Positions 36,307 through 48,203 of a stretch of DNA of 64,000 nt are shown here, piece by piece. The stretch lies in contig CM054115.1 of NCBI GenBank assembly GCA_028673005.1, forward strand, positions 190,286,370-190,350,369, given 5' to 3'. Source of the DNA: Tanypteryx hageni (Eukaryota; Arthropoda; Insecta; Odonata; Petaluridae). The notes under the pieces were generated by a model that ran no database searches, was not told the origin of the DNA, and saw nothing but the letters and a program-made list of their open reading frames with translations. How positions within the stretch are numbered: the stretch's first letter is position 1; every line of letters begins with the position of its first letter. A program made the translations under genes and the position numbers.

Positions 36307-38318
36307 TACTGTGTTTACCCGAAAGGAAGACGACCTTGAATTTAAGACGACCCTTAAAAAAATTAGGTTCACTTACAAAAATCTGTTACATATATATATA
36401 ACAAGCTAACATTAAGAGGATGAATAAAAAAAAGTAAATTTACTACTTACATCTCCCTCTCCTCTGTTTCCTTCCCTTATTCTTGCTGTCCTGTTCATTC
36501 ATCACAACTTATTCAAATTCAAACAAGTTGTCTTCCATACTGTCCGTGGAATTTTATATGCAGCATTTCTTGAACCCTCTTAAGATACTATTGGAACTAT
36601 TTTTTTCCATGATGCAATGATCCAATTACAGAGAAGTGGTATACTCAGCTTCTTAATTTTCCCTGCAGGAGTTAATGCATGGTCCCCTGCCAAAAGCCAT
36701 TCTGAATGAAATTACTTTATGTACTCCTTAAAGGGCTTCATCACTACAACATCTAGCACTTGAATTTGTGATGCCATGAAGGGTATTTTGAACTTCCTCT
36801 GTAAGGTGGCCTTTGAATGCATCTAAGATGAGCATTGCTCTCTGCCTTAAAAGTGCCCCAGGTGGTCTATTCCACATTATGCTTAGCCAGTCCTTCATTA
36901 AATCAGCTGACATCCATCCTTGGCCTTGACATTTAACAATTATTCCATTTGGTAGTATTTCCTTAGGCACTGTTTTGCGTTTTAAAATAACATACGGTGG
37001 CACCTTTGTTCCGTCCGCTAATACAGCCAGCATTACAGTAATGTGCAGTTTTTCATTCCCAGAAGTTTTTATGATGACATTTTTTGCACCTTTTTCGTTG
37101 ACTGTGTAATTGGATGGCATGTCGAAGTAAATGGGTGTCTCATCTGCATTACCCATTTGGCTCTGAAGGTAATTGTGACTCTTCCACAACTGAATTACAT
37201 GTCTCTGGAAAGTTATTAGTTTGTCCGTGAAGTCGGAAGGTAGACGCTGGCAAAGTGAAGTTCTTCGTCACAGGCTAAAACCATTACGACGCATCATATG
37301 CACACACCATCCATCACTAGCCTTAAATTCGTGGTGTAGAATGTTTTGCGATCTTGCTAATTCTTTGGCTTTCAATTTAATGATATACAGCATCACCAGT
37401 TTACCGTCCATTCTTTGCATACGTACAAAGTTTGTAATTTCCTCTTCTAATGCATGAAATCAGCCTCGTTTTGGTCTACTAAATGATCTCCATGTTGAGT
37501 TAGCACCTTCAAGTTTCTCTTTTCCTTGCTTCCACCTTCGCACATTTGCATCAGTCACATTGTATTTCCTCCCTGCTGCACAATTGTTTCTTCAGCATAG
37601 CGCACCACTATTAACTTAAAATATCTGTCGTAACTTCTAATACCTTTCGTTACATTCCCTCTTACCGCAGTTCCTTTTCTCTCTATGTGATCTGCCATTT
37701 GTTTGGGGCATCTTATTTAAAAGTTATAAATAATAACTTGTCACTATTTCACTTTAAAACTCAGCAAATCATCTACTACTCAAGTGATCTCGTAAATTTT
37801 CTACACTCTGAAACTCACGCCCACTTTACGTCTGCCGTTGGCATACCAAACACAAAGCATCATGTTTAAATTGTAGTAGATATGTTTAAATTGTATCAGT
37901 CTTGTTTACTTTGTAGTACTAGACACCGTAATTGGTGCCTACAGGACTTTGTGTATCATATTACGCACGGAACCGCCCAGCTGATATCATTTTTTTTTTC
38001 AATTTGTCACGCAATTACCTACCCAGCTCTAATCACTTCCCTACCGCCGAAGTGGAACCATCGGTCTGTGGGAGCAATTTTAAGAAATTTGACCTTAAAT
38101 TTTTAAAGTATTGTAGTAAAAAATTATTTACGATGTATTACTTTATGCAATAATAAATATTTTAATGGACATATACTTGACATCTGGGTGTTTCATGGTG
38201 CATTTAAAATAGGAGTGATTCTCATCTTAAATCCTCATACTCCATTCTAAGACAATACCTAATATTTTTAATGGCATTTTTGAAATAAACCTCGTCTTCC
38301 TTTTGGGTAAATATGGTA
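36307..38318 (-). mobile_element. Near full-length pogo-type element with both TIRs
   Basis: 2,012 bases. Left end TACTGTGTTTACCCGAAAGG followed by aagacgacc; right end complement TACCATATTTACCCAAAAGG followed by aagacgagg. TA borders. It carries a minus-strand transposase pseudogene related to the one at 18607-19890. Both element types have TTTACCCGAA/ATACCCGAA ends with (A)AGACGACC, so they belong to one lineage. Confidence 0.85.
36720..37698 (-). pseudogene. pogo-type transposase relic (Brinker HTH, CENP-B HTH, DDE)
   Basis: It starts with MADHIERKGTAVRGN at 37698. After a one-base shift it shows the Brinker-type HTH (YNVTDANVRRWKQGKEKLEG), then a CENP-B-type region (FHALEEEITNFVRMQRMDGK; SDGWCVHMMRRNGFSL) with stops. 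A clean DDE block at 37189-36728 follows: NADETPIYFDMP, ITVMLAVLADGTKVPPYVIL, GWMSADLMKDWL and LILDAFKGHLTEEV. The end of the catalytic domain after the second Asp is degraded. Confidence 0.82.
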
Positions 38319-38710
38319 ATTCATGCCAGGGACCAACATCAGATGAACACGCATAACACAAATGGGTTTTGGGGACCTGGTCATACAAACACTATCAAAC
38401 ACACTGCCATCAGAGAACTTGGTGGTAGCTTGGCATTAAATTATATTGCCACTGTGTGCTATGTGGTTATTTTATGGGACTTTTGGTATAGGTAATGATG
38501 TTTATGATGTCAAGCTTGATAACTATCGATGGATTTTATAATCAAAATTGTTAGAGCCCTGTTTATACCTTAATTTTTTTTGTAAAATCGATAAGAATTT
38601 AAATTCCATTGTTGCATGATTTTGTTTATATCAATAAGGTTTCTATTCTGGCTAATACCTTATTAAATATGTACATGATTTCTTCATACAGATATAATGA
38701 TATAAGATAA

Positions 38711-38832
38711 AAATGAACTATGTATTTTCCACATAAATTATTTACCTATTAAATCAAGGCCGATTTCGCTATGATCGTAGCAAAACTGGTTGTGATTTAA
38801 TAAATAATTTTGTGGAATATACATAGTTATCA
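38711..38832. repeat. Short palindromic (fold-back) repeat
   Basis: Arms gaactatgtattttccacat and, inverted, gtggaatatacatagtt, with taaattatttacctattaaatc opposite gatttaataaataatttt. The loop is about 40 bases. It is consistent with a miniature inverted-repeat element. Confidence 0.6.
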
Positions 38833-39110
38833 TATTATGTGTAAATTCCACTAAGTGGCGGCTGAATTTATTAATAAGATTTATTCAGATTTTGTAAAAC
38901 TATTTAGCCCGTATAATCAACATGGAAATGGGTGGTAGACTAAAGACAGCTGGCTGTAGAAAGATGGCATTGGCAAAACAAATTTTTCAGGTATAGAGAA
39001 AGTTAAATGTGAATATACATACATAAAAATCTCAAAATTACATTCTTAATACTTTTGCTTTAGTGAAAATGTATTTTTACCCAACTAATATAATACTTTG
39101 ACAGAAGTAG

Positions 39111-39727
39111 TCCCATAGGGCTGGTGGTAGTTAAGTGGTTAGACCAGTGTTTTTCAACCTTTTTTGAGTGGCGGAACACTTTGGAGGGAGAAAAAATTGG
39201 GGGAACACGCATGTGCACTGCAGCAGTTTAGAAGTTGTAACTTGCTACCTTCTGCTTTCCTGATAGATGGACTTACAGTGTGAGAGCAAAATAAAAATAC
39301 TTTTTATTTTTAAATTCATTAAGAAATCTAAATTTATAGAAAAATTATTTTCGGTTGAATATTTCGCTGAACACTTAGGCAATGCCAGCAGAACACCAGT
39401 TGAAAAACACAGGGTTAGAGCGTTGACCTTCCACACAGTGGTTCCAGGTTTGAACCTGGCATAAGTTGATTTTTCAACTTGTGATCGTCCCGTCTCCTAC
39501 TTGTGTGGTTTGAGGAAACCCCGCAATTCAGAGCTCTGTCTTTTGGAAAGGGTGTTAAGCAGTTGGCCCCCTTTGCTCTCTTCATAAAGAGTAGGCTAAT
39601 GCTAACACTGGGTTTCCCTCCTCCCTTGTGTGTGTGTGTTCGGTGTGGAAGGAGTTATTGCTATAATAATCCAAGAGGTTGTTTAGCCATAAATACAAAC
39701 AAACAACAACAGCAACTAGTCAAATAG
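39111..39727 (+). mobile_element. tRNA-derived SINE, split by a hAT insertion
   Basis: The first part ctggtggtagttaagtggtt (A-box-like) is separated by the hAT element at 39145-39412 from gcgttgaccttccacacagt and the B-box-like ggtttgaacctgg (39447-39459). The body runs to an A/C-rich tail (caaacaaacaacaacagc) near 39715. Removing the hAT and one copy of the duplicated bases restores a continuous tRNA-like head. Confidence 0.75.
39145..39412. mobile_element. hAT-type miniature element inserted in the SINE A-box
   Basis: 268 bases. The left end is CAGTGTTTTTCAACC and the right end is gttgaaaaacacag. Flanking 8-bp duplication GGTTAGAC/GGTTAGAG (7 of 8 match) at 39137-39144 and 39413-39420, diagnostic of hAT insertion. 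No transposase is seen. Confidence 0.85.
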
Positions 39728-41204
39728 AGTCTGCATAAGTCCAAAATGAGCAGAATCTACCTGTAGTGTATCAGTGTAAAACAGCGGGATATAATCAGCG
39801 AGGTGAGGAATGAAGGTAGTGTAGGTCAGCATGCCTGTTGATTTTTTATCAATTGCAAAAATTGCAGGGGGTTCTATTGACACCACTCAAGTAATTAAGG
39901 GTTAACCTCAGATTTTTACGTATTTCATTAATAAAAATTCATTATTTGTATCCATTAGTAGTATTCAGAAGAGTACATTTGTTTCAAAACAAGTTTTTGT
40001 TTAGCCCAGGTTTTTATTGTATTATGTATGATAAAGTGAAAATAAGAGAATTTAATCAAACAGGTTTTATCAGTGACATTTCTGTTATAAAATTTAACCT
40101 GACAAAAGCAAGCTTTTATAAAACACTGATCTGTTGGAGCTTAAATAATGTAGCAAGTCAAATGGCTGAATTTTCACTATCCTCTGATATTATCTTAAAT
40201 CGGATTTAATGAAATATCAAGAGTATGCAGTATCAATTTTTGAGGAATAGAAAAGTAGTATGTATATGGTATATAATTCCTTGGAGAAGGAAATAGAAAT
40301 TTTTCTAAAAGAAATTCAACTGAAACTGAAATAATCAGGAATTTATAGTCCTTCAAATTAATTTGCTCATACATAATTGGTTTTGATAGTAAAAATCCAT
40401 ATATCCATCAAATAATATGCAAATACTCAAGCGAGTTCACTTCCTTAGTTGCACCTAAAGTAATTGATTCAGAAAACTCTTGGTACCTTTCTTTCTGAAG
40501 GCCATGAGTTTCCCTCAATAATACGTGGGCATTTTGTATAAGGTGTGCAGTTGTAATAGTCTCATTATCAAGGTTTGTCCTTGGTAGTGATGATAATGGA
40601 ATTGACAGGGCCCAACCACAGTAGGGAAAAAAAGGGACTTTTTTAGGTCTGGCAGGAAAAAAGTCCCTTTGGAAGCAAAACTCTCTTCCATCTGCGGGTT
40701 TGTACCAGGACCATGAATTCATAGTTGAATCTTGGTTTTTCAGCCTTCATTTTATGAACTTGCAAAGCTTCCTGGATAACTAAATCTTGCAAACATGTTA
40801 TTTTATATTTTTATTTATGTGGTCAACTCAGTTTTTTTACCACTTTACAGATTATTATACAATTTGTAACATATATTTTCCTTTATCACCTTATTTATTT
40901 CTGGAAGCAGAATTTAACATCTTCCATTATGGTAACGTGAAGTTTCTAGTTTGCTTTGCAGGTATAAAATGGGCAGTAATATTATTTAAGTAGCTCTATA
41001 TAACTAATGAACTGTACTTTTTCAAAATTATAAATAATTTAATTTATTGGTTGCAATTTTGTCTCGATTATATTATGAAGTATTTGGTGCATGTTATACA
41101 CAAGTTTAAGGCATTCCTAAACATCTTTTTCTATGAAAAATAGTATTTGATTGAGTGATTGATATTTATGTATTTTTGTTAATAATTTTTGCTAAATATT
41201 GCAG
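39728..41204. other. Sara: Sara intron 7, distal part
   Basis: AT-rich. A strong short hairpin lies near 40630-40672 (aaagggacttttttaggtct against gcaggaaaaaagtcccttt). The minus frame 40408-40722 spans it but shows no domain. No named element. Confidence 0.45.
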
Positions 41205-41333
41205 AAATAAGGCCAAGTGTCCAAACTCCTCTGTGCCACTGGACCTCTCCCCTCCGTCCTGCCCTCTTTGCCCCCTCCCCCTGCTATTACTTATCCCCAT
41301 TTACACTTAAATGTATTACAGCGACACATGCTA
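41205..41333 (+). CDS. Possible additional Sara exon (weak)
   Basis: A GC-rich, Pro/Ser-rich open stretch follows a good acceptor (aaatattgcag). In phase 1 it reads EIRPSVQTPLCHW and stays open. Ending at GCTA|gtgggt it would be 129 bases and join exon 8 in phase 1. The donor is poor, and I recognise no conserved segment. Confidence 0.25.
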
Positions 41334-41733
41334 GTGGGTAAATGACTGGATTTTTCCAAAATCAGACTAGTATTAAACATGCATTTTAACAATGCTATTT
41401 TATTAAAGACTATTTCACATCTTATTCAACCTGACCCACAAAAATTACATGAGAGTGTACACATTTTTAAAAAATTGCATGATATGAAATATGTATCCAA
41501 CTATTGATATTTTAAGTCAAAAGTTGCAAAATTCCACTATCATTTTCATAATGAGGTAAGTTCGATCAGTAATTTCTGTTGCTGTCCTGTAGCCCATAAT
41601 TTCCTTCTTGAGAAGTAAAATTTTCATTGGATCTAGATTAAAAAAGAAATGTTCTCCTTGATCAGTTATTAAGTGCTTTTATTGGTTATTTTTTTCCTGA
41701 AAACTAAATATCTTTATATTGTACCATTGACAG

Positions 41734-41829
41734 CATTGATTGGTTCAGCCAAATGTCAGGGCCTTTCAACTGTACAAAGGAAGATAGCTAGCAGATTAGG
41801 AAAGAGATTGCCTGGAGTGGTTCCACCTG
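41734..41829 (+). CDS. Sara: Sara exon 8, basic linker
   Basis: 96-base exon, phase 1 at both ends, between cattgacag and gtaaga. It encodes LIGSAKCQGLSTVQRKIASR and then LGKRLPGVVPPG. It is basic and polar and no domain is recognised. Splice sites and frame agree with exons 7 and 9, but I do not recognise this segment from other SARA proteins. Confidence 0.7.
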
Positions 41830-42836
41830 GTAAGAAACGTTTCAGTTAAAAAATACAGAAAAATATTTATTGATGCTACTAGTGATGAATTAGGGCATTG
41901 TTTTTAATTCTTTATTTTGTTTAATATAGAGAAAGAAGTGGGTTTATAGTTATTTTTTAATGAATTAGTTGATATAAATGCATTTTTATACCATATTCAG
42001 TCATGTTTCCACAAACATGGAGTTGACACATATTGGAAATGTTCAAGCAAAAGTAGTATTATTTGTATATATTAGTATATTCATATGTATTAAAATTATT
42101 GAGATAACTTAGTTTCAAAAAAGTCTTTAACAGTTAATAAACTGTTAATTAAAATTATATATAATTATTTTTTCTAATATCTTAGATTAATCAGCATTTC
42201 TCTGTTGTTGCTCATTTTAATAATATCTTGTTTTTGTTGTGCTTTTATGAATAAAAGCATATATAATTTAAAGGTAGTTGCATGTTCATTGAAATGCTAC
42301 TTTCAAATACAGTCACTGAGTAAATTGAACAAAACATCAGTTCAAAATTAAAAAGTTTTGAATGTTTTTTGAGACTTTAGGTCAAGAATATTTTATGTGA
42401 TATCTTTCATCTCTTCTCTACAAATATTTACAAAATGGTTGTTTGTACAGTTAATGAATCCTAGTGGAAATACTTGATAGACATTGTCAATATGCTACTT
42501 AACTACAAAATATATATTTTTTAAATTTTAAATTAGAGAACATTGTAATTCAGTAGTTTTAAATTATAAAAATGAATACATATTGCTGAATAAATATGAT
42601 TATCTTCAGATATAAATTCCCACATTAAGTATCATTTGACTTGAATTAAATTTTTCTTTTCCATAACTTTCTCATATCTTGAAGATGAAGAAATAGTAAT
42701 AGAAACAAATATTCTTTCAACATAACTTTATTGACAAAAAATATATCAAAAATATTTGGCCTTGGTAAGTGCAAAAATCTTCGAATAGAATTTAATTTTA
42801 TTTCAATAACTTCAGATTTATGATATTTTGCTAAAT

Positions 42837-43308
42837 TACACTGTAGACCCTATATAACGCGGACGTTGGGGACCAAGATATTTGACTGCGTTATAACTGA
42901 ATCCGCATTATATCTAATTTACCCATTTATAATTACATGCAGTGACAGCTGATGCCATAAACCTACCAATCAGAAATGACATTGCGATAACCATTATCCG
43001 TGCACAAATGGGCGAAAAAAAGAGAGAGAAGAATACAGCAGTTAAAAATATTTTCCATTGTAATGGTGTGATGGGTGGTATAAATATGTGATGCGACGCT
43101 AGACTTGTCTATTCTGTTATATCTGTAATGTGCTAACACGCGATAATTTAGGATAATATGCGATCATTTAGGATAGACTCTATGTCTATAACCAAAGATG
43201 TTTGTGGAGAATTTGAGTGAAAACTATGTAATTACAAAAGAAACAAAGATGGGGGTCTAACCATTGCCCTCATTATATCAAGCTGAGTTATATCGGGTCT
43301 ACGGTGTA
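42837..43308. mobile_element. Tigger/pogo-type miniature element
   Basis: 472 bases. Left end TACACTGTAGACCCTATATA and right end complement TACACCGTAGACCCGATATA, with TA borders. Such GTAGACCC-TATAAC ends are typical of Tigger-like non-autonomous elements. No coding sequence. Confidence 0.8.
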
Positions 43309-44726
43309 CTTAATGATGAAATATCCTAAATCCACTAGGGAAGCCTTTATTTTGTGGAGTTCCATTGAAGTAACAAGGAACAATAATTTAAAGTTATTTC
43401 ACCTCATTATGCAATGAAGAAAATGTAATGTTAATTGTGATAAAATACCTAACTTACTACAAAATTATTTTACTTTCTGATTTCTGTGTAAAATTTAACC
43501 ATCTTTTATGTCATTTTCAATTTTGATGCTGAAAAGAGGGCTACAAAGACTCCAGCAAAAAACTAACGGTTTTTGGTTACCCTTTTACAGAGTTTTAAAA
43601 TTTATATGGGATAATTTTTCAGGGGAAACTTTTAAGTTTTTATTGGAAAGTGGTTTATCATAGATGGTCAGATTCAATGAAGCATACTTATTCTTCAGTA
43701 TGTCGAGATTGAAATTAAATTCATAAATAGTAATTCTTTAGCGCATCTTTAAGCATTAAAAATCATACTATTGCATCTACATTTGTTGAAAAAAGAAGTC
43801 ATTTCCTCACTTAATATCAGAAAGAGATATGCAGTTGAGTATTAGAATAAAGGTTGAATTAGATTTGATGTTCAGTCTTATCATTTTCTTACAAGTTGCT
43901 CCAGCAACTGTAACAAACTGCTTTTAAAGCTGTATCTTCATTCTTGCAGTTTCTCTTGCTACTAAATCTTCAAAATCTTTTCATAAATATCCTCATTTCA
44001 CTTGTCTCGCATTATCACCATCTTTGGGTTAATGTAAAATTTGAGGCTCCTGTCATCTTTCATGGCTTCTTTTCCAACATTAATTGTCATGTTCATTGTG
44101 AAGGGGTATGTTCCCTTTAATGCAGCAATGGTCTTTTAATTGAAAAACTTTGCTGTCTTTTCATCGCTTGGTAGGACAAATTATAGTTTTAGGATAGTTT
44201 ATGTGTTTGTCATTAGAAGTACAGGTTCTCCTCTCCTTTTGGTGGGATTATTTCCCTGAAAATGCTGCTAAATGTTATACTGTGAAAGGCAAGTGCAGAA
44301 GGATATTGAAAAAATATGATGTAGTTCCTAAACTCAGAATAACATTTCCTAGCATTAATTTTTATGTTTTAGATGTTGCATCACTTGCATTCGCCCATTT
44401 AGAAGCCTAAATGGTTTCAAGTGATGTGCTAGTTACAGGAAAATATTTTTAAAAGCTTGGGACAAAATGCAGATTAACAATATCAAACAATGCCATGTGC
44501 TGCTCAGCGTAATTGTCATGTTGAAAATGAAAATCATAATTCCATGCATAAAAGCTAAGGAAAAATTGGCTGTTACATTGCAGGAAAAAGAACACCAGTG
44601 AAGGAGAAAATTTAATTTATACATCATTATGTGAAATGTCATCGTGCAAATGTTGACATTCTGTAAGATCAACATTTTAATGACTTAACTGAAACTTGGC
44701 CAAATGCCTTCAGACCATAAATTCAC
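43309..44726. other. Sara: Sara intron 8, unassigned
   Basis: AT-rich, with short open frames (44201-44410; 44433-44675 minus) and no recognisable features. Confidence 0.45.
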
Positions 44727-45739
44727 ACAAGGGAAGCTCACAAGGTGTGACACTCGCATCGGATTGAGACTTTGCAGAATGAAAGTATATGCAAAATAGT
44801 GGACTCCTATTTCTACCTAGGTGTCAACTCGACGTCGTTTACGAAACGAGCTGGATTTCAAATATTTTTGCCGGGGTTCGATTCCCGAAGGGACCAAAAT
44901 TTTTTCCTCGTGATTTTTTTTAATTTTTTCCGCAATTTCCAGCATATCGTTGATAAAATTTGCACAGCATTTTTAAAAAATTTATTCCATGCATTATAAC
45001 TACTAGTTTCTTCAGTGTCTAGTCATCTTATAATGTTGTTGCTAAAGTTACGGTGTTGTTGTTAAAGGGATTTGTTATCAGTTGCTGGTGTCAATTATTG
45101 TCATTATAATTGTTATTATGTCACAATATTGTTGAGTTATTTTGATGTATTGTTCTTTATATTCCGCCTTTCAAATCTTGTCATGTATTGTTCATTATGA
45201 TAAATTGTATGCTTGAGTCAATTATTGATATTATAATTATAATTGTCATTATGCCACAATATTGTTGGGTTATTTCGATGCATTATTCTGTATTCCTCCT
45301 TTCAAATCTCTTCATGATTATAAAGCGAATGGGTTGTGATCCATAAAATTATGTTCGTGAAGAATTATGCTGAAGAAACTAGTAGTTATAATTCATGGAA
45401 TAATTTTTTTTTTAATATTGTGCAAGTTGTATCGACGATATGCTGGAAATTGCAGAAAAAAATCAGAGGAAAAAATTTTGCTCCCTTTGGGAATCGAACA
45501 CGCAAAAATATTTGAAATCCAGCTCGTTTCCCCTACACCAATGCTCTTGGCTAATTAAGAAGGGACTTTTACCATTATTATTTCATTGACTCTCGGATTG
45601 TGATTTTCAAAGGGCATTTTCTTGTAAACAACGTCGAGTTGACACCAAGGTAGAAATATAAGTCCACTATTTTGCATATACTTTCATTCTGCAGAGTCTC
45701 AATCTGATGCGAGTGTCACACCTTGTGGGCTTCCCTTGT
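44727..45739. mobile_element. 1-kb fold-back element with long inverted arms
   Basis: Left arm 44727-45015 and right arm 45370-45739 are inverted copies, both with acaagggaagc at the outer end and ctgaagaaactagtagtta at the inner end. The right arm has about 80 more bases (around 45530-45615) than the left. Each arm carries a B-box-like ggttcgattccc or gttcgattccc sequence. The centre contains a roughly 100-base direct duplication (about 45088-45185 and 45214-45315). Confidence 0.85.
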
Positions 45740-46974
45740 CAGAAGCAATAGCAATACAACAATCACTAAATATTTTCTGAAACATGAAACAATCAAAGAT
45801 TATAAAATTTGATTTATTATATGCACTGTACAAATAGCCAGTGAGAAGGAACTAAAGGTATATTCCTGAGGAATGCAAACTAATTCACATTCAACACATA
45901 TCTAGTTACAATTTTCTTACAGCCCATTGTGAGGTGCAAAGTGTCATCACGTTGAGTGCAGTGACTGAAAGTTGTAAATACTAGCACCAGAATCATAATG
46001 CCATATTAGCCATGCTATGAGTGTAAAGAGGGCTCATAATGCTGGAATGTTGTGGCAGCAAAAAATAGCTCTGCAAATCGTCGCTACATGAAGTTTTTTT
46101 ATTTTGGAATGAGTTCCTTGATGCAACATTAGCACAAAATGGAGTCTGTAAGCAAAATATTCATGTGATGTTCACAAAGATATTTTTAGGATGAATAAAA
46201 CTCTTGAATATGACTGGTTAAAAGCATGGGAGCTGCTGTAATAGTCACTGTTTTCAATAATGCTGCACAGCCAGTAAAAATTGTAACATTAATGCAAATC
46301 ATATTATAAATGATTGTATCCTAAACAGGCATTATCATCTGTTCTAAGTTCTGTTGATTAATTTTATTAAATTCATTTAAATTACACAGTTGACAAAATG
46401 ATTATTTATAGCTACTCAGTTGAGTGTAGCTTCACACTGCTTTCTATGCAATTTTCAACTGCAAAAGAGTGAAAATCGATGCCAAAAATGACATGATCAC
46501 AGCTGAATGAGAAAAATGCAGAAAGGGATAGCTACAGAAGATGAGGGTTACCTGTACTTTGGAATTTATTGTGTAGGTTATGTTGCATAATTAGAATTTT
46601 TGAAAGTCTTCTCTTTAATTTCTATAATTGCAGTCAGTATTTGATATGAGACAAAATATCTTACCTTAGCTGTAATCTTATTCTGTTATTAAAATCTCTT
46701 TTTAAATAAATCGTGAATACTTCAAAGTTTACTTCTGCAAGATTTAAGGCCAAGTGTTGCATGTAGAAGCTGAGTAATAATTGTGAGGGATATAACATTA
46801 TTTAGCATATGCATATAATCATTCTACTATTATGAATGTTTTTCTCCTTAAATTGACTTGAATCATAGTAGTAATATTATTTCTCTTTTAAGGTCACAAT
46901 TTCAAATATACACTGAGGTCAATGCAAATGATAGTGTTGATGAAGTTTGTATGCAGAGAGGCATGTGCTGGGCA
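45740..46974. other. Sara: Sara intron 8, unassigned
   Basis: AT-rich, no open frame of note and no repeat that I can name. Confidence 0.45.
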
Positions 46975-47207
46975 TGAAGATTTCTGAAAAAGCCGGAGAA
47001 AATTTCTGCCTTGACCAAGAATCGGGCCTAGGTCTTCCACTTGCTTGGCGGATATTTTAACCACTGAACTACCAAGGCAGACTATTTATCCTAATTCAGA
47101 ATCAGGGTTAGAATATTTGCATGGCAAGTGGAAGACCTAGGTTCGATTCCCGGTCAAGGCAGAAATTTTCTCTGACTTTTTTCAGAAATCTCCATACACG
47201 GAGGTGT
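46975..47207. repeat. Fold-back element with tRNA-like arms (locus 2)
   Basis: Arms 46975-47048 and 47119-47194 are inverted copies (gatttctgaaaaagccggag against ttttttcagaaatctcc). On the minus strand from about 47078 a full 70-base tRNA-like unit can be read: gccttggtagttcagtggtt (A box), an anticodon-arm-like hairpin, and a B-box region that is better preserved in the right arm (ggttcgattcccggtcaagg). The right arm holds only the 3' part of the unit. Confidence 0.75.
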
Positions 47208-48203
47208 ATACAAATAGTTATATTTTTAATCACATTGAATGAATTTTAATAATTTAGTTTGAAAAATGTTAGAGCAAAGTGTTATGCTTGTGGTCAAAGA
47301 ATAAATTCAAGAATATTAATTGGATTATATTTAACTTTAAAAAAATGCTAATTTTTAAAAGTTATTGATTTAAAACTGTAAAATATGATATAGGTGAAGT
47401 GATACTAGTGAAATTATAAGACATTTCTTAAGATGGAAATGTTATTGTTTTAATTTGAAAGACAAAAGATAATTAATTCAATAAGAATATATTCCATCTC
47501 ATATGGCTCTGTTGAAGAAATTTTTCCTCATTGGGATATGTAGTAAATTCTTCTAAAACGAATTTTGAAATTTTGGAAAAGAAAGAGCCATCATATGACA
47601 AGTATATATTTGGAAACTTTATAAGAAGTCAAAGTTTGTCAATTGCATAGTGATAAAAATTTATCTTTGGTTATTTTGATATAATGAAAAAATTTTTCAA
47701 TGGCTACGTCCTAGTCATTATGTTATTTCTTGGGGATTAAGTGGCTTATCACTTAACTTTGGCATTTAGAGTTGAATAGGTTTATTAGTGTTAGACAGCA
47801 GTATGCCTGTCTGAAATTACTTCTAAAGGAGTTAGGGTATTTGAGAAAGGTTTTAATGATATTGACTCTGTTAAACCCCCTCTTTGGGCCTCAGGACAAC
47901 ATTATATTTACAAATATCTGATCATTTGCATGCCTTCATTCATTCCCAAGATTGAATTTTAGAGTTATTGAATGTATTGGCATGAAAATTTAATTTCAAA
48001 CTATAGGAAATTGGATTTTGTTTTAACACTTGAGATGGGGCAACCTAAGTTCCTTTCTCCCCTTCCTTTCCTTATTCCATCTCCCCATTTGTCCATATCT
48101 TTCCTTGACACCCTATCCCAATCAATGAGTCCAATTATTGCATGCAGCGTGGCCAGAGGCTCCCCCCACATTGCAGCCCTTCCCTCCGTGCCATTATTTT
48201 CAG
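47208..48203. other. Sara: Sara intron 8, distal part
   Basis: AT-rich, with a pyrimidine-rich stretch (48050-48200) leading to the exon 9 acceptor. No element recognised. Confidence 0.5.

Noticed and set aside
47005..47078. Possible true tRNA gene on the minus strand
   Set aside because: A and B boxes are present, but position 33 is not U, the T-arm is mutated, and the unit is part of an inverted SINE-like dimer repeated elsewhere in the window.
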